DNA of 64,000 nucleotides from Natronolimnobius sp. AArcel1 (GCF_011043775.1 NZ_JAAKXY010000002.1:620001-684000); one strand, 5' to 3'; positions 1 to 9,324 are shown, counted from the stretch's first letter. The notes: generated from the letters alone by a model not told the origin. A program made the numbers and translations.

Positions 1-132
1 GACGACGAACAGTCCCGCGAAGAACTCGTCCAGACGATGGTCGAGTCCTGTCACGTCGAGGTCGAGACCGACATGGACCGCAACGACGACCTGCTCGACG
101 CGCTGGATCTGCGCAACCGGATGACGAACTGA
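1..132 (+). CDS. C-terminal fragment of an unidentified protein
   Basis: An open frame enters from the left edge and stops with TGA at 130-132, giving 43 residues ending in DLRNRMTN. The piece is acidic, as expected for a halophile protein, and the window does not contain its start. No family can be named from so little sequence. The stop is only 34 bases before the mannanase start, so the two could share a transcript. Confidence 0.6.
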   Translation, partial: DDEQSREELVQTMVESCHVEVETDMDRNDDLLDALDLRNRMTN

Positions 133-166
133 CGAGCGAGCGACGACTCACCGACTCACGATTCCA

Positions 167-1711
167 ATGACAGACCACACACCACACACGAACCACGACT
201 CGAACCGACCAGCACCCGACCAGCCTCGAGCGAGCCGTCGCGGCGTTATGAAAGCGATCGGTGCCGGTGCTGCAGCCGCAACTCTCGGCATCGCCGGCAT
301 CTCGCCGGCCGCAGCGACGCCCGACGTCTCCTTACCGACCGACGAGTTCGTCGAAACCGACGGCACCGAGTTCGTCATCGATGGCGAACCCGTCTACTTC
401 AACGGCGCGAACAACTTCTGGATCACCGACGACGACGCGAACGCGGCGACCGAGGAGCGCGTCGACGCCGTCTTCGACCTCTTCGATGAGTTGGGAATCA
501 ACCTCGTGCGCATCTGGGCCCACGGCGAGGCCAAGGAGGGCGAACTCGTCCTCCAGCCGGAACCCGGCGTCTACAACGAGGCGGCTCTCGAGCACCACGA
601 TTACGTGATCGAGGCCGCCCGCGAGCGCGGGATGAAACTCATCGTCGCCTTAGTCGACAACTGGGACCACGAAGGCGGCATGCTCCAGTACGCCGAGTGG
701 GCCGACGCGGAGTCGCGCTACGAGTTCTACACGATGGACGAGACTCGAGAGATGTACCGCAACCACGTCGAGACCATCCTCACGCGGGAGAATTCCTACA
801 GCGGCCTCGAGTGGCGCGACGATCCCACAATTGCGATGTGGGAACTCGCGAACGAGCCCCGACTCGAGCAGGACGACGTCCCCAACGATATGGACGATCT
901 CGAGCCGCCGGAACATCAGGAGATTCTCGGCGAGTGGATTCAGGAGATGTCGGCCTATATCAAAGACCTCGACGACAACCACCTCGTCTCGACGGGGTCG
1001 GAAGGCCACTACTACGGCCACTGGGAGGACGACTACCCGGACGACGACTGGGACGGCCAGGACTACCTCGAGCACCACTCCTACGACACGATTGACGCCG
1101 CCTCGTTCCACCTGTACCCCGACCACTGGGGCGACAACCCGGCAGATCCGGACGACCGGCTCTCCCTGCACGACGGCGCGGACTACATTACCGAGCGCGT
1201 CGAGGACGCACACAACGAACTGGGCATCCCGGCGTATCTCGGCGAGTTCAACGTCAATCTCTACGACCACGACCTCGAGACGCGCAATGAGTTCTTAGAG
1301 GAGTGGTACGACGCCGCCGATGCGGTCGACTGTAACGCCGTTATCCCGTGGCAGGTCGTCCTTGAGGACACGCAAGATCACGACGGCTTCCAGCTCTATG
1401 CGAGCGATTCGGGCTCCATCATCGAAGACTACGCCGAGGTCGTCGCTGAGAAAAGCGGTGACTGGGACGGTGACAACGGGAACGGCGACGAGGAAACAAT
1501 CGCCGTCGGCGAGTACAACACGACGGATACGACCAGCGATGGCCTGCACAACGATTTCACCGGTGATGGTGAGACGACCCACGACGACGTGACCGCCTTC
1601 TTTGAGAATCTCGAGGACGACGGCGTCCAGGACAATCCTGAGGCGTTCGACTTTGCCGAGAACGACGAACTCGGCTTTACGGACGTGGTTGAACTGCTCC
1701 GGCAGGTGTAG
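167..1711 (+). CDS. Secreted GH5 endo-beta-mannanase with C-terminal dockerin
   Basis: This 514-residue enzyme should hydrolyse internal beta-1,4-mannosidic bonds outside the cell. Residues 1-50 hold a Tat signal (SRRGVMK at 23-29, then an Ala/Gly-rich core). Residues 60-430 are a GH5 TIM barrel resembling fungal and plant type mannanases: FNGANNFW follows the first strand, the acid/base is E230 in MWELANEPR and the nucleophile is E360 in YLGEFNV. After a Gly/Asp linker, residues 459-514 form a dockerin-like module. Its loops are D463-D474 (DFTGDGETTHDD) and D495-D506 (DFAENDELGFTD). The same 56-residue ending is on six enzymes at 34.6-48.2 kb, so this is a distant member of that system. GH5 assignment is firm; mannan as substrate is inferred from overall resemblance. 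Confidence 0.88.
   Translation: MTDHTPHTNHDSNRPAPDQPRASRRGVMKAIGAGAAAATLGIAGISPAAATPDVSLPTDEFVETDGTEFVIDGEPVYFNGANNFWITDDDANAATEERVDAVFDLFDELGINLVRIWAHGEAKEGELVLQPEPGVYNEAALEHHDYVIEAARERGMKLIVALVDNWDHEGGMLQYAEWADAESRYEFYTMDETREMYRNHVETILTRENSYSGLEWRDDPTIAMWELANEPRLEQDDVPNDMDDLEPPEHQEILGEWIQEMSAYIKDLDDNHLVSTGSEGHYYGHWEDDYPDDDWDGQDYLEHHSYDTIDAASFHLYPDHWGDNPADPDDRLSLHDGADYITERVEDAHNELGIPAYLGEFNVNLYDHDLETRNEFLEEWYDAADAVDCNAVIPWQVVLEDTQDHDGFQLYASDSGSIIEDYAEVVAEKSGDWDGDNGNGDEETIAVGEYNTTDTTSDGLHNDFTGDGETTHDDVTAFFENLEDDGVQDNPEAFDFAENDELGFTDVVELLRQV
1541..1708 (+). repeat. Dockerin module copy 1 (mannanase)
   Basis: This segment codes for the 56-residue C-terminal module shared by seven enzymes in the window. 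It starts at GLHNDFTGDG and ends one codon before the stop. It lies about 33 kb from the other six copies. Confidence 0.85.
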
Positions 1712-1800
1712 TCACCGACTGTTCCGTCATGCTCCGGCGTGGTCCGGCTGACGGCGCGTGACGGCCCAACCCATTTTGGCGCGCCAGACGTTTCTCGAGC

Positions 1801-1998
1801 ATGCGCGGAACGTACAGATGCGACGACTGCAATGCCCATTTCAAGGCAACTCGGCGACAGTGTGGCGTCTGCGGGACGTGCGGGCTCGAGACGGATCGGA
1901 ATCGGTGTCCAAGTTGTGATACGAGCTACGACGATTCGACGACCCAGCGCTGTCAGCGCTGTGGATCCAGCGACGTCAAACTGATCGAGCGAGCGTAA
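1801..1998 (+). CDS. Small zinc-ribbon protein
   Basis: The 65-residue product carries four Cys pairs: CDDC near residue 7, CGVCGTCG near 21-28, CPSC near 36 and CQRC near 50. Such spacing can bind one or two zinc ions, as in the small zinc-finger proteins common in haloarchaea. It has no signal peptide or membrane segment and is presumably cytoplasmic. An overlapping plus-strand frame (1739-1984) lacks these motifs and is judged spurious. The target (DNA, RNA or protein) cannot be told. Confidence 0.75.
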   Translation: MRGTYRCDDCNAHFKATRRQCGVCGTCGLETDRNRCPSCDTSYDDSTTQRCQRCGSSDVKLIERA

Positions 1999-2034
1999 CG
2001 CGAGTCGGCGGCGAGCAGTTGGTTGTCGAGGTAG

Positions 2035-3390
2035 TTACGTCGCGGGAACGTCATCGGCGGTTTCAGTCGGCTGATCCAACTCCGCACCGCCCGTCGTGAC
2101 GAATCGGACCTGTACCTCGGTTTCGCCAGTCGTATGGGCGTTGATCCGCTCCTCGAGCGAGCTAACGATCGTCTCGTCGTACGCACCCGGTGGGCCCCCG
2201 ACTTCGATCACAACGACATCGACCTGTTGTGTCGCATCGAGCGAGCGGTCAAGTGGGAATCCGTCGCCGTGGACTTCGACCTCGACCTCGAGCAAGGAGA
2301 GTTCGTCTTCGCTCTCGAGGACGGATTCGGCTTCGGTAGCTGCCGTGCCTTCGAACTCGGAGACCTGATACGAGGCGAACGTCGTGCTGGCGAGAAACAG
2401 CGAGAGGATGGTGATAACGGCGACGAAGACGGCGACCTGTTTGACGAACTTCGTGTGTGCCGTCGAAACTTCGAACCAGCTGTTGGGTCGATAGCCCATG
2501 TAACGAAGCGTTAGCAGTCCCGAGAGGTTGACGCCGAGGAGGTTGACAAGTACGAGCACGGTTGAACCAACTGCGGCCACGGGCAGTCCGTAGGCGATGG
2601 CGATTCCGGCTGCCGCCATTGGTGGGACGAGCGCGGCGGCGATCATCACGCCGACGATAGCGATCGAAAAGCCCGTTGCGAGGCTGAGAATCCCCGCTGC
2701 ACCCGCGCCGAGTGCGACTGGCAACAGGAGCAGTTCGGGGGCGATCCGCTCTGCTATTTCGTCGATTTCGGTGATCTCGGCCCCCGGTGGGACGAGAAAC
2801 AGCGATTGGAAGATCCACGCGACGACGGCTGCGGCGATAATCCCGCCAAAGACCCCAGTGAATTGGTAGCGCATCCCTGCCATGAACACCTCGCGATCGT
2901 TGACGACTGTCCCAATCGACGCGCTCAGTGCAGGGCCGATCAGCGGCGCGATCACCATCGAGCCGACGACGACCGCCGGTGAGTCGAGCATGAGTCCAAC
3001 CGTTGCGACGATGGCACTGATCACCGTCATCGCGAGAAATACGCTGAACGTCGGCGTGAGTTCGTCCGCTCGAGTCAGCAGTTCTTGTCTCGAGATCTGT
3101 TCCTCTTCGACAGTTTCGGTGGCGTACTCGTCCTGTAATTGTTCGAACTGGCGTGAGACGACGGTTTCGGCATCGAGGACGACGGTGTGTGCGTCCTCGT
3201 CGATGCCGGCGTCTTGCAGCGAGTCGAGAATCGGTTCAACAGCGTTCGTCGGGACCGGAAACGAGACGACCGCGTCGTACTCGCGCGAACTCGTCTCGTC
3301 GGTCACGACGTAGTCGATTCCCTCGTCATCCAAGAGATCAAGCAGCGCCTTCCGTTTTCCAATCGGAATCGTGACCTGAATGTGGCGCAT
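2035..3390 (-). CDS. DUF389 / TIGR00341 family membrane protein
   Basis: The protein begins with a small acidic alpha/beta domain (MRHIQVTIPIGKR onward, about 110 residues). A hydrophobic core follows, with several membrane segments rich in Ala, Val and Gly, including the family-typical stretch VVVGSMVIAPLIGPALSASIG. A soluble C-terminal domain of about 120 residues completes it. This layout matches TIGR00341 (DUF389), a haloarchaeal and bacterial membrane family without an established function. The start is placed at the internal ATG at 3388-3390, because family members begin just before the first beta strand; an in-frame start at 3435 would add 15 poorly conserved residues. Confidence 0.85.
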   Translation of the reverse strand: MRHIQVTIPIGKRKALLDLLDDEGIDYVVTDETSSREYDAVVSFPVPTNAVEPILDSLQDAGIDEDAHTVVLDAETVVSRQFEQLQDEYATETVEEEQISRQELLTRADELTPTFSVFLAMTVISAIVATVGLMLDSPAVVVGSMVIAPLIGPALSASIGTVVNDREVFMAGMRYQFTGVFGGIIAAAVVAWIFQSLFLVPPGAEITEIDEIAERIAPELLLLPVALGAGAAGILSLATGFSIAIVGVMIAAALVPPMAAAGIAIAYGLPVAAVGSTVLVLVNLLGVNLSGLLTLRYMGYRPNSWFEVSTAHTKFVKQVAVFVAVITILSLFLASTTFASYQVSEFEGTAATEAESVLESEDELSLLEVEVEVHGDGFPLDRSLDATQQVDVVVIEVGGPPGAYDETIVSSLEERINAHTTGETEVQVRFVTTGGAELDQPTETADDVPAT

Positions 3391-3477
3391 CCAACGTGAG
3401 TCATCGGCTGTCCTCAAAGCCGCTGGGTCGGACACTGCTTGCTCTGATTTCGAGCGAGTTCGAGGCCAGTCGCAATC

Positions 3478-4407
3478 CTACTCCGAATCAGGATACGAAA
3501 TCTCGAGTACCTCGCCATCATCGGGCGCGAACACCTCGTGGTCGGCAACGTCTCGTGCCTGCTCGAGGTGGTCGCCGACGTGGCCGGCGTACCGCGAGGA
3601 GATATGGACGAGCGCGAGGCGGTCGGCCCCCGCACGGTTTGCGATTTCGGCGGCCTGTCTGGCTGTCGAGTGGGCCGTTTTTGCAGCCCGCTCTGCCCGG
3701 TCATCGGCGAACGTTGCATCGTGAATCAACAGGTCGGGGTTGTCGGCGACCTCGAGCGTTTCGACCGTCGGGCGGGTATCGCCCGTGTAGACGATGGTTC
3801 GGCCCGGCCGCGGCTCGCCGACGACCTGTTCGGGTTCGACGATGGTTCCGTCCTCGAGTTCGACGGCCTCGCCGTTGTGGAGTTTCGAGAACTTCGGGCC
3901 GACTGGGACGCCGAGTTCTTCGGCGTGTTCGCGGTCGAAGCGGCCCTTACGGTCGTCCTCGACGAGGGCGTAGCCGACCGACCGGGTGTCGTGGTCGGTG
4001 TTGAAGACGCGAACCTCGTACTCGTCGGCGCGGTAGGCGACCGTTCCGCCGCGAACCTCGTTGATGTGGACGGGAAACGAGGGGCGGTTATCGAGCGCGG
4101 TAACGAGGTTGCTGAGCGACTGCTGGGTTCCCTGTGGCGTATGAATCGTCAGTGGCGCGTCGCGCTCGTTGAACGCCATCGTCTGGAGCAAGCCGGGAAT
4201 GCCGAGGACGTGATCACCGTGGAGATGCGTGACAAACAGATTCGAGATGGAAAAGCCGGTTCCAAAGCGCATCATCTGGCGCTGGGTCCCTTCGCCGGCG
4301 TCGAACAGCAACTCATCGCCCTCGCGGGCGACGTAGAGTCCGCTCGGATTCCGCTCCGTCGTCGGCACCGCCCCCGCCGTCCCCAGAAACGTCACGCGTA
4401 GTGGCAT
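3478..4407 (-). CDS. rnz: Ribonuclease Z
   Basis: This 309-residue enzyme is the tRNA 3'-processing endonuclease, which removes 3' trailers from precursor tRNAs. It is a metallo-beta-lactamase fold protein: THLHGDHVLG near residues 61-70 gives the zinc ligands, and IVYTGDTRP near 205 and VHISSRY near 268 supply later ligand and active-site strands. The length is normal for the short RNase Z form. The start at 4407 precedes the family-typical LRVTFLGTAGAVPT. It is monocistronic by spacing. Confidence 0.95.
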   Translation of the reverse strand: MPLRVTFLGTAGAVPTTERNPSGLYVAREGDELLFDAGEGTQRQMMRFGTGFSISNLFVTHLHGDHVLGIPGLLQTMAFNERDAPLTIHTPQGTQQSLSNLVTALDNRPSFPVHINEVRGGTVAYRADEYEVRVFNTDHDTRSVGYALVEDDRKGRFDREHAEELGVPVGPKFSKLHNGEAVELEDGTIVEPEQVVGEPRPGRTIVYTGDTRPTVETLEVADNPDLLIHDATFADDRAERAAKTAHSTARQAAEIANRAGADRLALVHISSRYAGHVGDHLEQARDVADHEVFAPDDGEVLEISYPDSE

Positions 4408-4680
4408 CTGTCCGTACTCGACGGGGCGCGGCTAAACCGCCTTCGGATCGGTACGCTGTCCACCACTCGTTGTTCGAACACCACCTTGGTCGTCTGAATT
4501 CAGTTGAATCATTTCGTTACAATCGTTCATATCGCTCCAGATCGGCCCCTGACAGCTGTTCTCTCGAGTCGTTTTTGTTTCCTCGAGCGCCCCATCTATT
4601 CGCTTCCGAATCGTGCGAACAAACTGCGCGTTTTACGTCCCCTGAGTCCGAATAGGTAATATCGACACAGCTGAGTGCCA

Positions 4681-5886
4681 ATGAGTTCGAGATCGACCCT
4701 GGGTACGATCAAGCGGGTCGCCGCAATCTTGATCGCCATCGCGATTGTCCTCGCTGCAGGCATCCTCGTCGGCCAGGCGCCGGCCATCTTCGGCGTCGAG
4801 GAGGATCCAGAGGCATCACTCGCGTTCGAAGATCAAGACGGCGACGGAACGAACGTGACCGTCGACAACGTCTCACTCTCGGAGGGTGGGTTCGTCGTCA
4901 TTTCTGATAGCCAATCCGAGACGCTCGCGGTCTCTGAGTATCTCGAGGACGGCAGCCACGACAACGTCACCATCGACATTGAGGAGGACGACGAACCGGT
5001 CTTGATCGGTCGCTTGACGGCTACCGTTCATCAGGATACGTCCAACGACGATACCTACGCGTATGATGAGACTGACGGCGAAGAGGACCGCCCATATCTC
5101 GAGGATGGATTCCCGGTCAGCGACACGGCAACAGTGACGACAACCGACGACGGTGACGTCACCGATTCGTTCGAAGTCGATTCGGTCGATGTTCCATCGA
5201 CAGCCACGACGAACGAAACGGTCGAGGTCGTCGCTGAAATCAGTAATCCAACCGATTTCCAGACCCAACAGCCTGTTGACTTCCGCGTCGACGGCACCGT
5301 CCTTGAACAACAGATGATTGATCTCGAACCGGGTGAGGTTCGCAACGTGACCTTCGAGGTTGACACAGCGGGGACAGAACCCGGAAACCAGACGTACGGC
5401 GTCTACACCGAAGCCGACGGCAGCCTCCACACCGTTGAACTCGAGTTCCATGCGACGCCTTCGGTGACTGTGACCGACGCAACTGAGGACAGCGTCACAG
5501 TCGACGCCGCAATCCCCGAAGACGGCTTCGTCGCCATCGAAGACAACGAAACGCTTCGCGGAACGAGTGAGTCACTCGAGTTCGGCGAACACGAGAACGT
5601 CACCATCGACCTCGAAGAGCCACCAGAGAACGTCACAATAGAGCTTGAAGACGAGGACGCTCTCGAGGAAGATGACGAACTCACGGCACTCCTGTACAGC
5701 GGCGACCCCGACGACTACGAGAACGAGTCGCCAATCGAATACAACGACGAACCAGTCGAAACGACGTTTACGCTCGAGGAGGCGATGGCTGCGGACGACG
5801 ATGAGACAGACGAGGCTGACGCAGCCGATGACAGCGACACCGGTGACGATGGTGACGATGCGGACGGCGACGACACCGATGACTAG
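4681..5886 (+). CDS. Membrane-anchored surface protein with two DUF7282-like domains
   Basis: The 401-residue product has one N-terminal hydrophobic segment (about residues 11-32), then a wholly extracellular, very acidic region. Two similar domains, each with a pattern like VTVDNVSLSEGGFVVI and a later HDNVTIDIEE, sit near residues 50-135 and 255-350; this is the haloarchaeal DUF7282 pattern. Between them is a CARDB/Ig-like beta domain with several N-glycosylation sequons. The last 40 residues are almost only Asp, Glu, Ala, Gly and Thr. The start is set at the ATG at 4681, two codons after an in-frame GTG at 4675. It probably has a structural or adhesive role at the cell surface; function unknown. 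Confidence 0.8.
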   Translation: MSSRSTLGTIKRVAAILIAIAIVLAAGILVGQAPAIFGVEEDPEASLAFEDQDGDGTNVTVDNVSLSEGGFVVISDSQSETLAVSEYLEDGSHDNVTIDIEEDDEPVLIGRLTATVHQDTSNDDTYAYDETDGEEDRPYLEDGFPVSDTATVTTTDDGDVTDSFEVDSVDVPSTATTNETVEVVAEISNPTDFQTQQPVDFRVDGTVLEQQMIDLEPGEVRNVTFEVDTAGTEPGNQTYGVYTEADGSLHTVELEFHATPSVTVTDATEDSVTVDAAIPEDGFVAIEDNETLRGTSESLEFGEHENVTIDLEEPPENVTIELEDEDALEEDDELTALLYSGDPDDYENESPIEYNDEPVETTFTLEEAMAADDDETDEADAADDSDTGDDGDDADGDDTDD

Positions 5887-5932
5887 CGCACAACCGACCG
5901 ATTCTTACCCGTCCCATTCGTAGCGTCTGTCG

Positions 5933-6937
5933 ATGGACGCGCCGCTGTGGACCGATACCTACGCGCCCGAGTTGGCCGAGTTGCCACAGGACGATGCCCG
6001 CGAGTACTTAGAGCGGGCAGTCGAGGAGCCGATCAACCTCTTGTTACAGGGCCCGCCGGGAAGCGGGAAAACCGCAGCGGCGCGCGCACTCGCTCGAGAG
6101 GCACATGCAGATCCAGACAACGACCTCGTCGAGATCAACGTCGCCGACTTCTTCGGGCGGACGAAAACCGAGATCAAGAACGACCCGCGCTTTTCGCAGT
6201 TCCTCGTCGGCCGTTCCTCGATGTCCAAACGTGACATGATCAACCGCGTGCTCAAGGAATCTGCGAGTTACTCCTCTGTCTCCGGCGAGTACAAGACGAT
6301 CTTGCTGGACAACGCCGAAGACGTCCGCGAGGACTTCCAGCAGGCGCTGCGTCGCATTATGGAGAAACACCATCAGACGACGCAGTTTATCATCGCGACG
6401 CGTCAGCCGACGAAGCTCATCCCGCCGATTCGCTCGCGCTGTTTCCCCGTCTCTTTCCGGTCGCCGACGACCGCCGAAACCGTCGCCGTCTTAGAGCGCA
6501 TCCTCGAGGCCGAGGACGTCGAGTACGACGCAAACGGCCTCGAGTTCGTCTCGAACTACGGCGGTGGCAACCTCCGCGAGGCGATTTTGGGTGCCCAGAC
6601 GACCGTCGAAGCCGAGGGCGAACTGACGATGAACGCGGCCTACGAGACCCTCGGCGAGGTCGGACTAGATGATGAGATCGAGTCGATGCTTGACGCTGCC
6701 GAGACGGGTGACTTTACCGACGCCCGAAAGACGCTCGACGATCTGCTGGTCGATGAAGGGTTAGACGGTGAGGAAGTGCTCGATTTGATCCTCCAGATTT
6801 CCCGGAAACGCTATCAGGGGCCGCAACTCGCTCGCATTCACCGCCTCGCTGCAGACGTCGAATTCGAACTCCACGAGGGAACGAGCGACCGGATTCACGT
6901 CTCGCATCTGCTGGCGGAGTTGGGTCGAGACGCGTAA
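5933..6937 (+). CDS. Replication factor C small subunit (second paralogue)
   Basis: This AAA+ ATPase of 334 residues belongs to the clamp loader that places PCNA on primed DNA. Walker A is GPPGSGKT near residues 40-47. Walker B is unusual, reading ILLDNAED where the canonical small subunit has LDEAD, and the sensor/SRC element is RSRCFPV near 163. The C-terminal helical collar is complete. The atypical Walker B fits one of the several haloarchaeal RFC small-subunit paralogues, so it may be a structural or regulatory rather than fully catalytic subunit. A weak TATA-like stretch (attcttac, 5901-5908) lies about 30 bases before the ATG. Confidence 0.9.
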   Translation: MDAPLWTDTYAPELAELPQDDAREYLERAVEEPINLLLQGPPGSGKTAAARALAREAHADPDNDLVEINVADFFGRTKTEIKNDPRFSQFLVGRSSMSKRDMINRVLKESASYSSVSGEYKTILLDNAEDVREDFQQALRRIMEKHHQTTQFIIATRQPTKLIPPIRSRCFPVSFRSPTTAETVAVLERILEAEDVEYDANGLEFVSNYGGGNLREAILGAQTTVEAEGELTMNAAYETLGEVGLDDEIESMLDAAETGDFTDARKTLDDLLVDEGLDGEEVLDLILQISRKRYQGPQLARIHRLAADVEFELHEGTSDRIHVSHLLAELGRDA

Positions 6938-7024
6938 GCGCGATTCACTCGAGGCGTGGGCCTCACCTATCGCGAAAACCGCCCGATGGGAAAGCTTCTT
7001 TGCGATCTCGAGGAACACGACGGT

Positions 7025-7462
7025 ATGCCAACCGTCCTCGATACATATATCGAGAATCGCTTTCGCGTCCAGCCGAATCACGCGAACAACAACAACTCGC
7101 TCCACGGCGGGAATCTGATGAAGTGGCTCGACGAGATTGGGGCGATGTCTGCGATGCGTTTCGCAGGCGAAACCTGTGTCACGGCACAGGTAAACGAACT
7201 CGCATTCGAGCGCCCGATCAGAATCGGCGATACGGCGCTGGTCGAGGCCTACGTCTACGATGCGGGCCGGACGAGCGCTCACGTCGCACTCCGGGCCTGG
7301 CGCGAGGAACCCAGAAGCGGCGAGACTGAGAAGACGACCGCCTCCTCGTTTACGTTCGTCGCAATCGACGAAGATGGCTCACCGGTGCCGGTTCCCGACC
7401 TCACTGTCGATAGTGACGAAGGCGAGAAACTCCGCGAGCGCGCACTTGAGGCGGAGTACTAA
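7025..7462 (+). CDS. Acyl-CoA thioesterase, hotdog fold
   Basis: The 145-residue protein is a BACH/YciA-type thioesterase expected to hydrolyse acyl-CoA to free acid and CoA. The signature is NHANNNNSLHGGNLMKWLDE near residues 18-37, where the active-site helix follows the Asn/His strand, then VTAQVNELAFERPI. The start is placed at the ATG at 7025 (MPTVLDTYIENRF), where homology begins, not at upstream in-frame codons. It follows the RFC gene by about 90 bases in the same direction. Natural substrate unknown. Confidence 0.88.
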   Translation: MPTVLDTYIENRFRVQPNHANNNNSLHGGNLMKWLDEIGAMSAMRFAGETCVTAQVNELAFERPIRIGDTALVEAYVYDAGRTSAHVALRAWREEPRSGETEKTTASSFTFVAIDEDGSPVPVPDLTVDSDEGEKLRERALEAEY

Positions 7463-7476
7463 CACTCGACCGACGA

Positions 7477-7941
7477 TCACGACGCGTCGGCGTCGTGAAA
7501 CGCCTCGAGAACGTCCTCGGGAACCGGATTGACGTACTCGAACGATTCGTCCGAACAGAGTTGCTCGAAGTCTCGGTCGGTCGTTACGAGCGCGTCGATA
7601 TTTGCCTGTCGTGCGAGTGCAACGTAAAAACAATCGTACACGTCGTGATTCTTCTCGGCACTGATCTCGTAGGCCTCGAGAACAGTGTCATCGTCTACGT
7701 CGACGAATTCCAGTGGATACTGGAGCACGGACGAGACGGCGTTTCTGGCCTCATAGGATTCGAAGCCGAGATCTTCGAGTACCCACTGGATTCGGAGCGG
7801 AAGGTACCCAAATACGACAAGCGTGTCGCCGCCTGAAAGCGCAGGAACGAGTTCGTCTGCGACGTAGGGATGCCCAGGATGGTCGTCGACCAACTGGATC
7901 GACAGCGCGTTGAGGTCCGGAAGAATCCGTTTCGAACTCAT
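7477..7941 (-). CDS. PIN-domain protein, probable VapC-type toxin
   Basis: The 154-residue product begins with the PIN strand ending in acidic D9 (RILPDLNALSIQ). It has a second acidic position in YEARNAVSS and a third in HDVYDCFYVALARQ, followed by ALVTTDRDFEQL. These positions form the metal-binding acidic cluster of PIN ribonucleases. Its start codon directly abuts the stop codon of the AbrB-like gene upstream (TAA then ATG), the layout of a toxin-antitoxin operon. RNase target unknown. Confidence 0.82.
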   Translation of the reverse strand: MSSKRILPDLNALSIQLVDDHPGHPYVADELVPALSGGDTLVVFGYLPLRIQWVLEDLGFESYEARNAVSSVLQYPLEFVDVDDDTVLEAYEISAEKNHDVYDCFYVALARQANIDALVTTDRDFEQLCSDESFEYVNPVPEDVLEAFHDADAS

Positions 7942-8196
7942 TTATCGCCCGCCAAACGTTGCGTCGCCTGCGTCTCGAAACGCTTCCGGCCCCCACTCTT
8001 CGCCCCGAGTCACCGTTTCGAGATCTGGTAACTCTCGGACGAGTCGAATATCACCGCCTTCACGGACGATCTGAAACTCGGTTCCGTCCTCGAGATTCAG
8101 GTCGTCGCGCAGCTCCTTCGGAATCGTCAATCGACCGCGGTGATTGAGTCGGGCTGTTCCGTACTCCTCGTCGGTACGATCACTGGACGAACTCAT
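7942..8196 (-). CDS. AbrB/SpoVT-type DNA-binding protein, probable VapB antitoxin
   Basis: The 84-residue product contains a swapped-hairpin AbrB domain: ARLNHRGRLTIPKELRDDL, then GTEFQIVREGGDIRLVRE. The acidic C-terminal tail probably wraps the PIN partner encoded next. The ATG at 8196 is preferred; an in-frame upstream ATG at 8256 would add 20 residues unlike the family. Antitoxins of this type usually repress their own operon, so an operator is expected in 8197-8283. Confidence 0.82.
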   Translation of the reverse strand: MSSSSDRTDEEYGTARLNHRGRLTIPKELRDDLNLEDGTEFQIVREGGDIRLVRELPDLETVTRGEEWGPEAFRDAGDATFGGR

Positions 8197-8283
8197 GGTC
8201 TCTCCCGTGTCGATGGTGACGTGGTGACTCACCATAAGATATGGGGAGCAAATCAATCTGATTCGAAATCGGATGGAGAATAC

Positions 8284-9324
8284 TCACTCGAGGACCAGCA
8301 CGTATCGCGTCAGCGACCGATGCACGCGCCGTTCGAACGTGGCCTCGAGTTCCCAGCCCGCCTCCTTCGCTTCGTCTTGCCATGACCGATCAGCGACGAC
8401 GACGGCCCGTGACGCGACGCGGCGGGCTTCGGCGAGCGCGCCGGCAACGAGGTCCTCGAGTCGGTGGGTTTCGATTTTCGACTGGCGGCCGTAGGGAGCG
8501 TCGAAGACCACGCCGTCGACGGCGTCGTCCGCGAGCGGCAAGCGGGTTGCGTCGCCCCGGCCGACGTGCCAGGAGCCGCGTTCGACGCCTGTTGGTGAGG
8601 GCTCGGGGGCGTCGAGAAAGTGCTCGAGGTTCGTCCGTGCGCCTGCAGCCATCTTTGCCTGAGCGTCAGTGCCGATCACGTCCGCGCCGACGAGGCCGGC
8701 CTCGACGAGCACGCCGCCGGTGCCACACATGGGATCGAGAATCGTCGCGTCTGAGCGTGCGCCGGCGACGTTTGCGACGGCGCGAGCGAGCAGTGGGTCC
8801 ATGCTGCCGGGCTGGAAGAAGGGCTTGTCCGTCGGCGCGCGCGTCCCGAAATCGCGGACACTCTCGGCGGCGAGCCAGCCCAGTGCGCAGACGGAGTCCT
8901 GTTCGCTTTCGGCGTCGGTGCTGTCGACTGACCCTGCCGAAAAGGCGGCACGCAGGAGATGGTCCGGATCGTCGAGATCAACTGAAAAGCCGCGTTCGAC
9001 GAGCACCTGGCCGAGAACGCGTTCGGCGCGTTCGGTGTCGATATCCGTTTCGCCGTGAACGTCGGTCGCACGAACGGCGACGCTACCGTCGTCGCGCTCG
9101 AGCGTGGCGGCCTCGAGTAACGTACGGGCGCTCTCGAGGTCGGCGTCGGTTCGGCCGAGTAACTCGCTTGCGCGGTGGGTGTAGGCCAGTCCGCGAACGC
9201 GTTCGGGGGCGATCCCACGGGCAACGGCGAGGCCGGGCGCAATCGATCGCACGCCGGTCGCGGCACTTTCTGCCTCGCGGGCTGCGAACGCATCGTCCTC
9301 ACCACCGAGCTCGAGCAGATACAC
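8284..9324 (-). CDS. tRNA (guanine(10)-N2)-dimethyltransferase, Trm-G10 type
   Basis: This 346-residue SAM-dependent methyltransferase is related to archaeal Trm-G10 and eukaryotic Trm11, which modify guanosine 10 of tRNA. The N-terminal half is a THUMP-containing region. The catalytic half has the SAM site ILDPMCGTGGVLVEAG near residues 193-208 and the motif DAPYGRQSKI near 272, which replaces the usual DPPYG with DAPYG. The start is a GTG at 9322-9324. It is divergent from the TBP gene, with 161 bases between them. Confidence 0.88.
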   Translation of the reverse strand: MYLLELGGEDDAFAAREAESAATGVRSIAPGLAVARGIAPERVRGLAYTHRASELLGRTDADLESARTLLEAATLERDDGSVAVRATDVHGETDIDTERAERVLGQVLVERGFSVDLDDPDHLLRAAFSAGSVDSTDAESEQDSVCALGWLAAESVRDFGTRAPTDKPFFQPGSMDPLLARAVANVAGARSDATILDPMCGTGGVLVEAGLVGADVIGTDAQAKMAAGARTNLEHFLDAPEPSPTGVERGSWHVGRGDATRLPLADDAVDGVVFDAPYGRQSKIETHRLEDLVAGALAEARRVASRAVVVADRSWQDEAKEAGWELEATFERRVHRSLTRYVLVLE

